From Pyxidicoccus parkwaysis (lineage in GTDB: Bacteria > Myxococcota > Myxococcia > Myxococcales > Myxococcaceae): a stretch of 64,000 bases of DNA. The notes beneath the pieces were generated by a model, which saw only the letters and a program-made list of their open reading frames with translations, was not told the origin of the DNA and ran no database searches. Positions 1-7,285 of this stretch are shown here, piece by piece. Positions within the stretch are counted from its first letter, which is position 1. Each line of letters opens with the position of its first letter. The translations under genes and the position numbers were made by a program. The stretch is taken from assembly GCF_017301735.1 (NCBI RefSeq), contig NZ_CP071090.1, forward strand, positions 11,515,001 to 11,579,000. The letters run 5' to 3'.

Positions 1-199
1 CCCAGTCCACGGTATTCCGCGCCACGCCGAAGTCCTTCGCGAGCACCCGGCTGGACGGAAGGCGCGCGTTCAGCACGAGCGCTCCGCTGCGGATGGCGGT
101 GCGAATGCGGTCGCAGATGCGCGCGTAGGCGGGCTGGCCGTGCGCGGTGTCGAGACCGGCGACGTCGACGGAGAAGAGGGAAACGGCATGTTTGGCCAT
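1..199 (-). CDS. GntR/MocR-type transcriptional regulator, N-terminal part only
   Basis: The gene reads leftward from an ATG at 199 and leaves the window after 66 codons. The residues present include QPAYARICDRIRTAIRSG and RLPSSRVLAKDFGVARNTV, the winged-helix DNA-binding region of GntR-family regulators; the opening SLFSVDVAGLD and the spacing fit the MocR/PdxR subfamily. In that subfamily a type I aminotransferase-like, PLP-binding domain of about 350 residues follows, which would lie outside the window. The family calling is firm for the helix-turn-helix part and inferred for the rest. The target genes cannot be told. Eleven bases separate it from the stop of the next leftward gene, so the two could be cotranscribed. 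Confidence 0.85.
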   Translation of the reverse strand, partial: MAKHAVSLFSVDVAGLDTAHGQPAYARICDRIRTAIRSGALVLNARLPSSRVLAKDFGVARNTVDW

Positions 200-210
200 C
201 AACCCCCAGG

Positions 211-807
211 TTAGCCCTTTACCCGGGTGTGCTCCGCCATCCAGTTCGTCTCCCATTGCTTGCCATCGAGGGAGAACGCCTGCTCCCAGTGCGCGGTGTC
301 GGGCCCGAGACGCTTCCAGCGGAAGACAACCTTGATGGCGCGGCCCTCGTCGGTGTCGTCGCCGTAGAACTCGCCGGAGTCACCGGTGAAGCCGCCGACG
401 ACGGGAGGGAACAGCTCGCCCGTCCTGCTGTTGACCCAGTAGAGGGACCACTGGCGCTTCTCGGTGTTGAAGGTGCGGATGGTCATTCCGGACCAGCCCT
501 TGGTCGGGAAGACCACCTCGTCGATGTTCACGACGCCGCCCATGCGGCTCTCGCAGCGGATCGTGTTGGGAAAGACATCCCAATCGGTGGAGCCGACCCA
601 GCGCTTCTTGAGACGGCGGTTCACGCTGGTCCAGTTGCCGACGAAGAAGTCGAAGTCGTGGATGTCTCCGGTGGGGAGCTTGGGAGGGATGGTCGTCGCC
701 TTCTGGGAGCCGGCGAGGCTCGGGAAGGGAAGGAGTGACATGGCGCCCGCGCCCACGAGGGTGTGGGTCAGGAGCTTCCGGCGTGAGGGGGAGATGATGC
801 GGGGCAT
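211..807 (-). CDS. Tat-exported DUF1579-like protein
   Basis: Protein of about 198 residues. I chose the ATG at 807 because it gives MPRIISPSRRKLL followed by a hydrophobic stretch, a convincing twin-arginine export signal; an upstream ATG at 879 would only add a low-complexity leader. The mature part has the run FDFFVGNW and a series of beta-strands (WDVFPNTIRCESRMGG, WSLYWVNSRTGELFPPVVGG), the pattern of the DUF1579 family of small periplasmic or extracellular proteins, thought to be lipocalin-like single-domain beta-barrels. No function is established for the family. It is followed by the regulator gene at 199 in the same direction. Rightward lies a degenerate duplication, so its upstream region may have been rearranged. 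Confidence 0.75.
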   Translation of the reverse strand: MPRIISPSRRKLLTHTLVGAGAMSLLPFPSLAGSQKATTIPPKLPTGDIHDFDFFVGNWTSVNRRLKKRWVGSTDWDVFPNTIRCESRMGGVVNIDEVVFPTKGWSGMTIRTFNTEKRQWSLYWVNSRTGELFPPVVGGFTGDSGEFYGDDTDEGRAIKVVFRWKRLGPDTAHWEQAFSLDGKQWETNWMAEHTRVKG

Positions 808-929
808 GAGGGCACGCTCGCTCGGGAAGAGATGGTGCCGAGCAAGATGCGCGCGAGCCGGTGAGGTGAGAAGCGCCACTTAGGCGGAGCGGACTGGGCC
901 ACTTCTGCGGTGGCTATGGCTGCGGACGT

Positions 930-1128
930 GAGTAGCGGACGTCGCAGGTGTCGTCCGCGCGTCCGTGGATGATGAGCGTGGGGACTCGCACGTCGGGCCA
1001 GCCTCCCGACTTCGCGTCCACCGTCTCCGCGTCCGGCATGAAGCCGGAGTGGATGCGCACCTTGCGCTTTTCCGCGAAGTCGTCCGTCTCAATCCAGCCG
1101 ACCTTCTTCCAGTGCTCTCAGCCCGCGT
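930..1128 (-). pseudogene. Internal fragment of a YqiA-like esterase gene (direct-repeat copy 1)
   Basis: This 199-bp stretch matches 2205-2403 without gaps and with about seven mismatches, by direct comparison of the two stretches. The second copy is codons 121-187 of the intact esterase gene. Copy 1 lacks the start, the nucleophile region and the 3' end, so it cannot be functional. It stands alone between the DUF1579-like gene and the lipoprotein/DUSAM pair and has the same orientation as copy 2. Confidence 0.9.
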
Positions 1129-1138
1129 GTTGTCTGTA

Positions 1139-1213
1139 ATGGGCGCCGTATTGGGTGGATTCTGGTATTTCTCGATTTTGCTGATTATCATGTTTATGGT
1201 GCGGTATGCCTGA
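1139..1213 (+). pseudogene. 24-residue hydrophobic reading frame, probable 3' remnant of a membrane-protein gene
   Basis: An ATG at 1139 opens a frame of 24 residues containing GGFWYFSILLIIMFMV, a single perfect-looking transmembrane segment ending in RYA. Its TGA (1211-1213) overlaps the start of the lipoprotein gene at 1206. There is no Shine-Dalgarno sequence in front of the ATG, and the codons are clearly more A/T-rich than those of neighbouring genes. I read it as the tail of a larger foreign membrane-protein gene cut off by the repeat at 930-1128; a functional small membrane peptide is the alternative. Confidence 0.4.
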
Positions 1214-1604
1214 CGGTTACGCAAAGCGGTGCTGGTCGATGCTGCTGACGTTTGCGGTCGGCTGCGGGGGCAGCGCTCACTCCGTCATGGTGGACTGCAA
1301 GCCCACCGACAGCACAGTGGCCTGCTGCGTGAAGAAGCACCCTGCTAATTTGGAGGCATGCGGGCTCACGGAGTCCGACGCGCGGATCTTCGTGCCTGCC
1401 CCGATGTTGAAAGGGGCGGTGCCTGATGATGAGCCCGACGAAAACGATGAGGAGGGCACTCCCGAGTGGAAGCAACTCTGCATCGACCTCTACGTTGCGT
1501 GTCAGGAGCACAGGTGGAAAGGCAGTTGTAACGACTGCCTGCGCTATTGCGAGGGCCAGCGCGGAAAGTGGCCTTACGAGAAATGCAACCGCCAAGAGAG
1601 GTGA
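1206..1604 (+). CDS. Small cysteine-rich lipoprotein, possible toxin of a lipoprotein/DUSAM pair
   Basis: Protein of 132 residues; a start at the ATG at 1239 is also possible. The N-terminus (KRCWSMLLTFAVGC) looks like a short lipoprotein signal ending at a Cys, though the residue at -3 is Ala rather than Leu, so lipidation is not certain. The middle is acidic (PDDEPDENDEE). The last 45 residues are dense in Cys and Trp: WKQLCIDLYVACQEH, WKGSCNDCLRYCEGQ and KWPYEKC. I recall similar Cys/Trp tails on other small myxobacterial secreted proteins but cannot name a domain. The DUSAM gene begins five bases after the stop, so the two form an operon. The pair lies between two copies of a 199-bp direct repeat, a sign of insertion or duplication. 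Function unknown; a toxin role is an inference from layout. Confidence 0.65.
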   Translation: MPDGYAKRCWSMLLTFAVGCGGSAHSVMVDCKPTDSTVACCVKKHPANLEACGLTESDARIFVPAPMLKGAVPDDEPDENDEEGTPEWKQLCIDLYVACQEHRWKGSCNDCLRYCEGQRGKWPYEKCNRQER

Positions 1605-1608
1605 GCCC

Positions 1609-1989
1609 ATGACCGAAGAAGCGGACTGGGGGGAATTGCGAGCGCTGGCAGAGCACATCGAGGCCGGCGAGCCCCTGGTGCTCTCCGAAGCTGTGCGCGG
1701 CCTGCTAACGCGGACCGCGCAACAGGTTGGCCTGACTGCCGATGACGCGGACCAGGCGCTCGCAAGCCAGTCGGGGGCAGTGACCCTCCTGCGCGAGGTA
1801 TACCGGCGAATCCAAGACGGTTCCGACCGGCTCAGTCATGCACTGCTGGGGGCCTACAGGCTGCGCGACACGGGGAACACGGCGGAGGCCCGGAAGCTGT
1901 TCGAACGCCTGTTATCCATCGAGGTGGTACCGCTCTACCGCCAGCAGGCGGAGCTGGCCATTCGAGATCTCGAAGCGGGAAGGTTTTGA
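1609..1989 (+). CDS. DUSAM-domain protein
   Basis: Protein of 126 residues with the DUSAM (DUF2379) pattern over its whole length: WGELRALAEHIEAGEPLVLS, a middle part with GAVTLLREVYRRIQDGSDRL, and the ending LRDTGNTAEARKLFERLLS followed by VEVVPLYRQQAE-like residues. This domain is known mainly from myxobacteria and has no established function. The ATG at 1609 follows a good ribosome-binding site (AGAGAGG) and sits just after the stop of the small lipoprotein gene. Pairing with a small exported Cys-rich protein would fit an immunity or control role, but nothing in the sequence proves it. No signal peptide or membrane segment. Confidence 0.85.
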   Translation: MTEEADWGELRALAEHIEAGEPLVLSEAVRGLLTRTAQQVGLTADDADQALASQSGAVTLLREVYRRIQDGSDRLSHALLGAYRLRDTGNTAEARKLFERLLSIEVVPLYRQQAELAIRDLEAGRF

Positions 1990-2071
1990 CCGAGGAGTGT
2001 CGCTTCTCGTCTCGTGCTCGCTATCGTGTAGGCCGCTTTCGTGGTGAATCGTCTTCCTGAGAAGAGGCGCG

Positions 2072-2764
2072 CTATGAGCCCGCGCCCCACGGACGCAGGA
2101 AGGCTTCGGACTCGGAGAGAATGCGGGGCAGGGACGCGGTGAGCTCGTGGCCGTCGTCCACTTCCACCAGGTGGACGTGGCGCCTTCCTTCGGCCCATTG
2201 GCGCGAGTAGCGGACGTCGCAAGTATCGTCCGCGCGACCGTGGATGATGAGCGTGGGGACTCGCACGTCGGGCCAGCCTCCCGACTTCGCGTCCACCGCC
2301 TCCGCGTCCGGGATGAAGCCGGAGTGGATGCGCACCTTGCGCTTCTCCGCGAAGTCGTCCGTCTCAATCCAGCCGACCTTCTTCCAGTGCTCCCAGCCCG
2401 CGTCTCCCATGCGTCGTCGGAGTTGCTCCACCACCCGGAATGCGGGAGCCAATAGCACCAGTGCGCACACTCTCGCGTCCTGTTCCGCCATGCGCGCGGC
2501 GGTGAGTCCTCCCAGGCTGGAGCCGAAGAGCACCGCTCGCTCCTCGGGGCCTCCGAGCGCCTTGCGCACGGTCTCCAGCATGGCGCTGACTCGCAGCTCT
2601 TCCAGCGACGGCACTCGCAGGTTGAGGCGCTCCACGTGGATGCCCTGGCTTGCATAGTGCCTCGCCACCTCGACTCCTTTCTTCGAGTCCGGCCCCGAGG
2701 CGAAGCCATGCAGGTACAGCCAGCGAGGACCAGTGGGCGCGGGGACAGGTGGCGGCGTGCTCAT
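2072..2764 (-). CDS. YqiA-like alpha/beta-hydrolase (esterase)
   Basis: Protein of 230 residues with the layout of the YqiA/UPF0227 group of small alpha/beta-hydrolases: an oxyanion-region motif LYLHGFASGPDSKKG near the N-terminus, the nucleophile elbow FGSSLGG, an acid region HGRADDTCD and a late HEL that can supply the catalytic His. It probably hydrolyses a small ester or thioester in the cytoplasm; the substrate is unknown. The ATG at 2764 overlaps the stop of the upstream beta-lactamase-like gene in an ATGA, so the two are translationally coupled. Codons 121-187 form the second copy of the 199-bp direct repeat found at 930-1128; here the gene is intact. Confidence 0.85.
   Translation of the reverse strand: MSTPPPVPAPTGPRWLYLHGFASGPDSKKGVEVARHYASQGIHVERLNLRVPSLEELRVSAMLETVRKALGGPEERAVLFGSSLGGLTAARMAEQDARVCALVLLAPAFRVVEQLRRRMGDAGWEHWKKVGWIETDDFAEKRKVRIHSGFIPDAEAVDAKSGGWPDVRVPTLIIHGRADDTCDVRYSRQWAEGRRHVHLVEVDDGHELTASLPRILSESEAFLRPWGAGS
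2205..2403 (-). repeat. Direct-repeat copy 2, within the intact esterase gene
   Basis: Partner of 930-1128, same orientation, offset 1275 bp, about 96% identical with no gaps. Together the copies bracket the lipoprotein/DUSAM pair. Confidence 0.9.
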
Positions 2765-3828
2765 GGCGGCGCACTGTAGCCGCCGGTTGTCACGGGTGTG
2801 TTCGTGAATGCTCGCGTGAGCGCTCGGCCGATTCTCGCCAGCAGAAGCTCTGCTTCGGCGACGCGGCGGAACCCTCGCGTGCAGGCGGCCACGATGATGG
2901 GGCGTCCCGGTTGGAGTTCGAGGATGCCCACGTCGCAAGCTCTCCGGTGCTGCGTGCCGGTCTTGTGCGCCCAGCGGGCTGTTCCTGGGAGGCCGGCTCG
3001 GATTCGGGCCTGGCCTGTGTGGCAGCTTCGCATCAGCGTCTTGGCTCGCTCGCAAGATGCGGAGCTCAGGCCTTCGCAGCGGGCGAGCTGTTCCAACAGT
3101 CGGCCCATCTCCCGCATCGGGGCGGAGTTGGTTCCTTCCGCGTACCAGGCGTCGAAGGCGGACTCCAGCTCGCCGCCAGTCCATGCGGGCGTGTGGCCCA
3201 GGACTTCGGAGAGGGCTCTTGCTCGCGTTGCTGGCGTGCTCTTTCGGCCCAGCTCGTGGACCTGTTGTGGCGTCAGTTCCGCGCCCTTCGGGTCCAGCTT
3301 CGCATACACGTGGTGACGGTCTTCCAGCAGCGAGACGAGCGGACCGAAGTGCACACCTCGTCGCTCGAGTCCCGCATTCACATTGTCGATGCCCACCTGC
3401 TTGATGAGCAGGTCCGCCGCCGCGTTGTCGCTGTGCACCATCATGTATTCGAGCAGCGTCGCCACGGTGAGCGGCGTGCCCGGTGGCACGTTCGCCATCG
3501 GGTGCATGCCGTCACGAATGTCCTCGGGCTCGAAGATGAGGGGTGTGTCGAGCGTGAGCATCCCCGCGTCCACCTGACGCAATACCTCCACCATCACGGC
3601 CACCTTGATGGCCGAGGAGAGGTACATCGGCGTGCTCGCGTCGTGGGCGTACTCCTCGCCCGTGCTCACGTCGCGGACGTAGAGCGCCAGCGCTCCATCG
3701 AAGTCGCGCGCGGCTGCTTCCACGTCTTCGCTCAGGACGGCGCGCCACGGAGACGGCGCGGCACCGGCCAGTGTTCCGAGCAGCGTCACGAGGAGTGATA
3801 GCCACCGGCTTCCGATGCCGCCGCGCAA
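2761..3828 (-). CDS. Exported class A beta-lactamase-like serine hydrolase
   Basis: Protein of 355 residues with a signal peptide (MRGGIGSRWLSLLVTLLGTL then AGAA). It has the three landmarks of the penicillin-recognising serine enzymes: SAIK with the nucleophile Ser72 and Lys75, SDN at 133-135, and KTG at 289-291. The spacing and the surrounding text (YLSSAIKVAVMVEVL, MMVHSDNAAADLL) fit the class A beta-lactamase group. I could not find the usual Glu166-type ExxxN omega-loop motif; about 100 residues between SDN and KTG diverge. It may therefore be a cell-wall hydrolase or binding protein rather than an antibiotic-resistance enzyme. It is the first gene of a two-gene unit with the downstream esterase, joined by an ATGA overlap. 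Confidence 0.8.
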   Translation of the reverse strand: MRGGIGSRWLSLLVTLLGTLAGAAPSPWRAVLSEDVEAAARDFDGALALYVRDVSTGEEYAHDASTPMYLSSAIKVAVMVEVLRQVDAGMLTLDTPLIFEPEDIRDGMHPMANVPPGTPLTVATLLEYMMVHSDNAAADLLIKQVGIDNVNAGLERRGVHFGPLVSLLEDRHHVYAKLDPKGAELTPQQVHELGRKSTPATRARALSEVLGHTPAWTGGELESAFDAWYAEGTNSAPMREMGRLLEQLARCEGLSSASCERAKTLMRSCHTGQARIRAGLPGTARWAHKTGTQHRRACDVGILELQPGRPIIVAACTRGFRRVAEAELLLARIGRALTRAFTNTPVTTGGYSAPP

Positions 3829-3868
3829 GCCGTGCGTCTCCGTGCCTTCCAGGAGGGACTGTTACCGC

Positions 3869-4798
3869 TCAGCCCCCACCGCCTCCGGCCAGACCGGTGT
3901 CCTCGCTCGCGGGCGGGGATGCGGACTGTCGGCCCGCGCCGCCGATGCCGGTGGCGTCCTCGTTGGTATCAGGGGCCGGTGCCTTGTCTGGCTTTGGCGC
4001 TGGCTGCTGCCGGGCCGTGGCTCTCGTGTCCGGCGCAGCCGGCGTCGGAGCAGGCGCGGGCTGCTGGGATGCGCTGCCGAGCGTTGTGTCCCTGTTCGAC
4101 GTATCCGGAGCCGGCGCGGGCCGTGTGGTGGGCTGTCGCGTCGCACCGCCGACCGCCGTGGTCTGGCTGGACTCCGACGTGTTCCCGGACTGTCGCGCCG
4201 CGCCGCCGACCGTCGTGGCCTGACTGGACTCTGGCGTGCTCCTGGTTTGCCGTGCCGTGCTGCCCACCGTCGTGGACGAGGACGAAGCCCCTGACTCCTG
4301 TGTGCTTCCTGGCTGCCGCGCCGTGCTGCCAATCGTCGTGGACCTGGACGACGCGTCGGACCCCGACAGGTTTCCGGACTGCCGTGCCGCGTTGTCTGCC
4401 TTCATGGCCTCGGACGACGCGTCGGACTCCGACAGGTTCCCGGACTGCCGTGCCACGCTGTCTGCCGTCGTCGCCTCTGACGATGTCTCGGACTCGGACA
4501 GGCTCGAAGACTGCTGCTGTCCCGCGCCACCCGTGGCCCAGGTGTCTTCATCCTTCGGGTGCTGCTTCTGCTCGGTGCTCGCGGACTGGGCGCCGGAGCC
4601 TCCGGTGCCCACCACCTCGCAGACCATTCCGGGCTGCAACTGTGCGGACACCACCCTCGAGGTGCGCGGGCCAACCTGTTGTCCCGTGCTGCTCGTACTC
4701 CGTGGTGTCTGCCCCGAGGACTCCGAGGGTCTGCTCTGCTCATGCGCGCAGCCGGCGCCGAGCAGCAGCGCCGCCGCGATGGGTCCAATGACTTTCAT
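3869..4798 (-). CDS. Repeat-rich lipoprotein
   Basis: The ATG at 4798 gives MKVIGPIAAALLLGAGC, a classic lipoprotein signal with lipobox LGAGC, so the protein (309 residues) should be membrane-anchored through Cys17. A short globular-looking part (VSAQLQPGMVCEVVG) is followed by at least seven imperfect repeats of about 18-24 residues built around ARQSGNLSESDASSE and TVGSTARQ. The tail is a Pro/Ala-rich stretch (RPAPAPDTSNR, QQPAPAPTPAAPDT) ending in six glycines or near it. The composition (Ser, Thr, Gly, Gln, Asp) points to a disordered, surface-exposed stalk or sticky filler. I do not recognise a functional domain. Repeat number is likely to vary between strains. Confidence 0.7.
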   Translation of the reverse strand: MKVIGPIAAALLLGAGCAHEQSRPSESSGQTPRSTSSTGQQVGPRTSRVVSAQLQPGMVCEVVGTGGSGAQSASTEQKQHPKDEDTWATGGAGQQQSSSLSESETSSEATTADSVARQSGNLSESDASSEAMKADNAARQSGNLSGSDASSRSTTIGSTARQPGSTQESGASSSSTTVGSTARQTRSTPESSQATTVGGAARQSGNTSESSQTTAVGGATRQPTTRPAPAPDTSNRDTTLGSASQQPAPAPTPAAPDTRATARQQPAPKPDKAPAPDTNEDATGIGGAGRQSASPPASEDTGLAGGGGG

Positions 4799-4955
4799 GG
4801 TCACCCCGTCTGATTTGAAGCTGTCGCTCGGGAAGGTGGGGCGTGTGTCGCGGAACGGACAGGTGGGGGCTAGCCGGGACGCCCCCTCTATGGGAGGGCT
4901 GCCAGGGCGACTGCCGCCCGCCGTGTCGTCCGCTCTTCCCGGGAAGCGCCCAGGC

Positions 4956-5552
4956 TCAGAACCGCAGCACCGGACCCGCAATCACCGACTGGATCGGCTT
5001 GAAGCACACGTCCTTGATGTCCTCGGGGAACTTCATGTCGCAGAACTGGATGGCCGTGGCCACCGACAGGCCCCAGCGCTCGTTGAACCAGCCGTCGACA
5101 CCGCCGCGGATGGCCATGCTCATGGTCTCGAACTTCTTCCGCCGCAGCTGCCCGAAGTCATCGGCTGTGAAGGGATTGGACCAGCTCTTCGACAGCCGCG
5201 CGCCAATCCAGGGATTGAGCGTCTTGTCCCGGAAGAAGCGCACTCGCGCTTCGATGCCGGCCGCTTTGTAATCGAACTGCGAGCGCTCCAGGCGACTCGG
5301 GTCGTCCGCCACCGGCTGCTTGTCGCCGCCCCACATCTCCGCGCCTTCCGCCAGAAATCCCAGGGACAGCCCCATCGGGGCCTCCACGCCGAGATATCCG
5401 TGCAGCGTGGCCCCCTTCGCGTGGAAGCCACTCAGGTGGTCCAGCGCGACGCCCGCTCCCAGCGATGCGTAGCCACGCCAGCCGTCCGCCATCGCCTCCG
5501 TCCCCACGCACAGCACTCCCGCCAGGGCCACCCACTTCGACAGCTTTCTCAT
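4956..5552 (-). CDS. Small outer-membrane beta-barrel-like protein
   Basis: Protein of 198 residues starting at the ATG at 5552, with signal peptide MRKLSKWVALAGVLCVGTEA ending in AMA. The mature part shows alternating amphipathic strands (GYASLGAGVALDHL, GYLGVEAPMGLSLGFLAE, GIEARVRFF, ARLSKSWSNPF) and ends in VIAGPVLRF with a terminal Phe, the signature of proteins folded by the BAM machinery. Two Cys late in the sequence (FCDMKF, DVCFKP) could form a disulfide. No specific family was recognised. It stands alone between the repeat lipoprotein and the divergent cupin gene. Confidence 0.65.
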   Translation of the reverse strand: MRKLSKWVALAGVLCVGTEAMADGWRGYASLGAGVALDHLSGFHAKGATLHGYLGVEAPMGLSLGFLAEGAEMWGGDKQPVADDPSRLERSQFDYKAAGIEARVRFFRDKTLNPWIGARLSKSWSNPFTADDFGQLRRKKFETMSMAIRGGVDGWFNERWGLSVATAIQFCDMKFPEDIKDVCFKPIQSVIAGPVLRF

Positions 5553-5654
5553 GCGCCCAGTGTACGCGCAGGACCGTGCCCCCCGGGAACACTGTCGCCT
5601 GCCCTCGCGCGTCCGTGTCATGAAGCCCGCCGAACCCCCGTCACGGAGAGGCAC

Positions 5655-6002
5655 ATGCGCGTCCCACCGGACAATCTGCCCGCCACCTTCACCGTCTCCA
5701 CGCTGCAATCCCAGCAGCTCGAGGGCGGCAGGCCCTACCTGGAGTTCCTCCGCCGCGCATCCATGAGCGCGGGCCTGTATGTCCTCGAGGCCGGCGCCAC
5801 CGACGGACAGCGCCCCCATGCGGAAGACGAGGCCTATTACGCCGTGTCCGGTCGCGCGCGACTCACGGTGGGGGACACCGAGCAGACGGTGGAGCCCGGC
5901 TCCTTCATCTACGTCCCACAGCACGTGCCCCACCGCTTCCACTCCATCGAGGAGCGACTGGTGCTCCTGGTGCTCTTCGCGCCGGCCGAGTCCGGCGGTT
6001 AG
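5655..6002 (+). CDS. Single-domain cupin protein
   Basis: Protein of 115 residues from the ATG at 5655, preceded by GAGAGG. It is one cupin fold: HAEDEAYYAVSGRARLTVGD supplies the first motif (His and Glu metal ligands) and GSFIYVPQHVPHRF the second (His). Such small cupins bind a divalent metal and may be sugar or small-molecule enzymes or sensors; the substrate cannot be told. It lies 11 bases before the MoxR-type ATPase gene in the same direction, so it may be the first gene of that operon. Confidence 0.85.
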   Translation: MRVPPDNLPATFTVSTLQSQQLEGGRPYLEFLRRASMSAGLYVLEAGATDGQRPHAEDEAYYAVSGRARLTVGDTEQTVEPGSFIYVPQHVPHRFHSIEERLVLLVLFAPAESGG

Positions 6003-6013
6003 GCTCCCGTCCC

Positions 6014-7174
6014 ATGTCTGTCTCCTTCGAAGCCGCTGCCTCCGCCGTTCGCGATGCCCTCACCGACGCGGGGCGCGGGCTCGTCGAGCGCGAGGCCATG
6101 GTCGAGCTCGTCGCGCTGTCCGCCGTGGCCGGTGAGCACCTGCTCGTCGTCGGCCCTCCCGGTACCGCGAAGAGCGAGGCCGTGCGCCGCACCGCACGGG
6201 GCCTCGGTGGCTCCTACTTCGAGTACCTCCTCGGTCGCTTCACCGAACCCTCCGAATTGTTCGGCCCCGTGGACCTGCGCAAGCTGCGCGAGGGGCTCGT
6301 GGAGACGGAGACCTCCGGCATGCTTCCCGAGGCCGAGGTGGCGTTCCTCGATGAGGTGTTCCTCGGCTCGACGGCCATTCTCAACACGCTGCTCGGCATC
6401 CTCAACGAGCGCACGTTCCGGCGCGGCCACACGCGCATGCGCTGCCCGCTGCGCGTCTGCGTGGGCGCGTCCAATGCGCTGCCCGAGGATGAATCGCTCG
6501 CGGCGTTCGCGGACCGCTTCCTGGCTCGCATCTTCGTCGAGCCCGTAGCCGACCCCCGGCTGGAGGAGTTGCTCGCGGGCGGTGCCTCGCTGTGGGGCGA
6601 GGGTGAAGCCCGCGTTGCTTCGCTGGAGTCGCTGGACGTGCTGTCGCAGGCGGCTCGCGAGGCGGACCTGTCTCCCGTTCGTCCGCACCTGGCGCATGCG
6701 CTGCGTACCCTGCGCGCGGCGGGCATCGCGTTGTCGGACCGCCGGGCGGTGAAGGTGCAGAAGCTCATCGCCTCCGCCGCGGCGCTGGCGGGACGGCGCG
6801 TGCCGACGACGTCGGACCTGTGGCCGCTCGTGTATGCCGTGCCCACGAAGGAGGCGCAGGCGCTGGCTCGCGACGTGCTGCGGGACTTGCTCGCGGCGTC
6901 GGAGAACCCGGCGCTGGCCGCCGCCGCGCTGGAGGCGAGCGCGGGTCCTCGGGCTCGCGCGCAGCGCATCGCCACTGCGGGACAGATGCTGCTGGCGGAG
7001 CGGCCCGCGGATGGCGACGCGGAGGCCCTGGCCGCGTGGCGGTTGAAGCTGGAGGGTGTGGCTCGGGAGATGGACGCGGGCTTCGCTCCCGAGGCACTGA
7101 CAGAGGAGCTCAAGGCGCTGCGGACCCTGGTGTCGGCGGCGCTGACTCCCGAGCCTTCGGTGGTGGCGGCCTGA
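6014..7174 (+). CDS. MoxR/RavA-type AAA+ ATPase of a MoxR-vWA-beta-propeller system
   Basis: Protein of 386 residues. Walker A is GPPGTAKS at residues 47-54, Walker B is FLDEVF at 111-116, sensor 1 is the Asn in GASNALPED (about 154), and FADRFL near 166-171 carries the arginine expected in this family. The text EYLLGRFTEPSELFGPVDL is very typical of the RavA branch of MoxR ATPases. Such ATPases work as chaperone-like motors with vWA-domain partners. The next genes encode a small partner and two beta-propeller proteins, one with a vWA-like domain, which is the layout of the ternary conflict systems predicted by comparative genomics. The C-terminal 130 residues are helical and less conserved. 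Confidence 0.9.
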   Translation: MSVSFEAAASAVRDALTDAGRGLVEREAMVELVALSAVAGEHLLVVGPPGTAKSEAVRRTARGLGGSYFEYLLGRFTEPSELFGPVDLRKLREGLVETETSGMLPEAEVAFLDEVFLGSTAILNTLLGILNERTFRRGHTRMRCPLRVCVGASNALPEDESLAAFADRFLARIFVEPVADPRLEELLAGGASLWGEGEARVASLESLDVLSQAAREADLSPVRPHLAHALRTLRAAGIALSDRRAVKVQKLIASAAALAGRRVPTTSDLWPLVYAVPTKEAQALARDVLRDLLAASENPALAAAALEASAGPRARAQRIATAGQMLLAERPADGDAEALAAWRLKLEGVAREMDAGFAPEALTEELKALRTLVSAALTPEPSVVAA

Positions 7175-7285
7175 GCGGGATGCACGCTCGGGCTCGTATG
7201 GCGTTGCCATCAGCCGCGCGTGTCGACGGTTTGACATGAAGCACTGGCCTCGGCCCGGCGTGGGAGCGGGAAGAGGGGGATGGGC

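Noticed and set aside
880..1224. Minus-strand frame over the repeat fragment
   Set aside because: It reads the esterase fragment in the wrong frame and has no domain or ribosome-binding site.
930..2403. Composite transposon or insertion sequence
   Set aside because: The flanking repeats are parts of an esterase gene, not terminal inverted repeats, and no transposase gene is inside.
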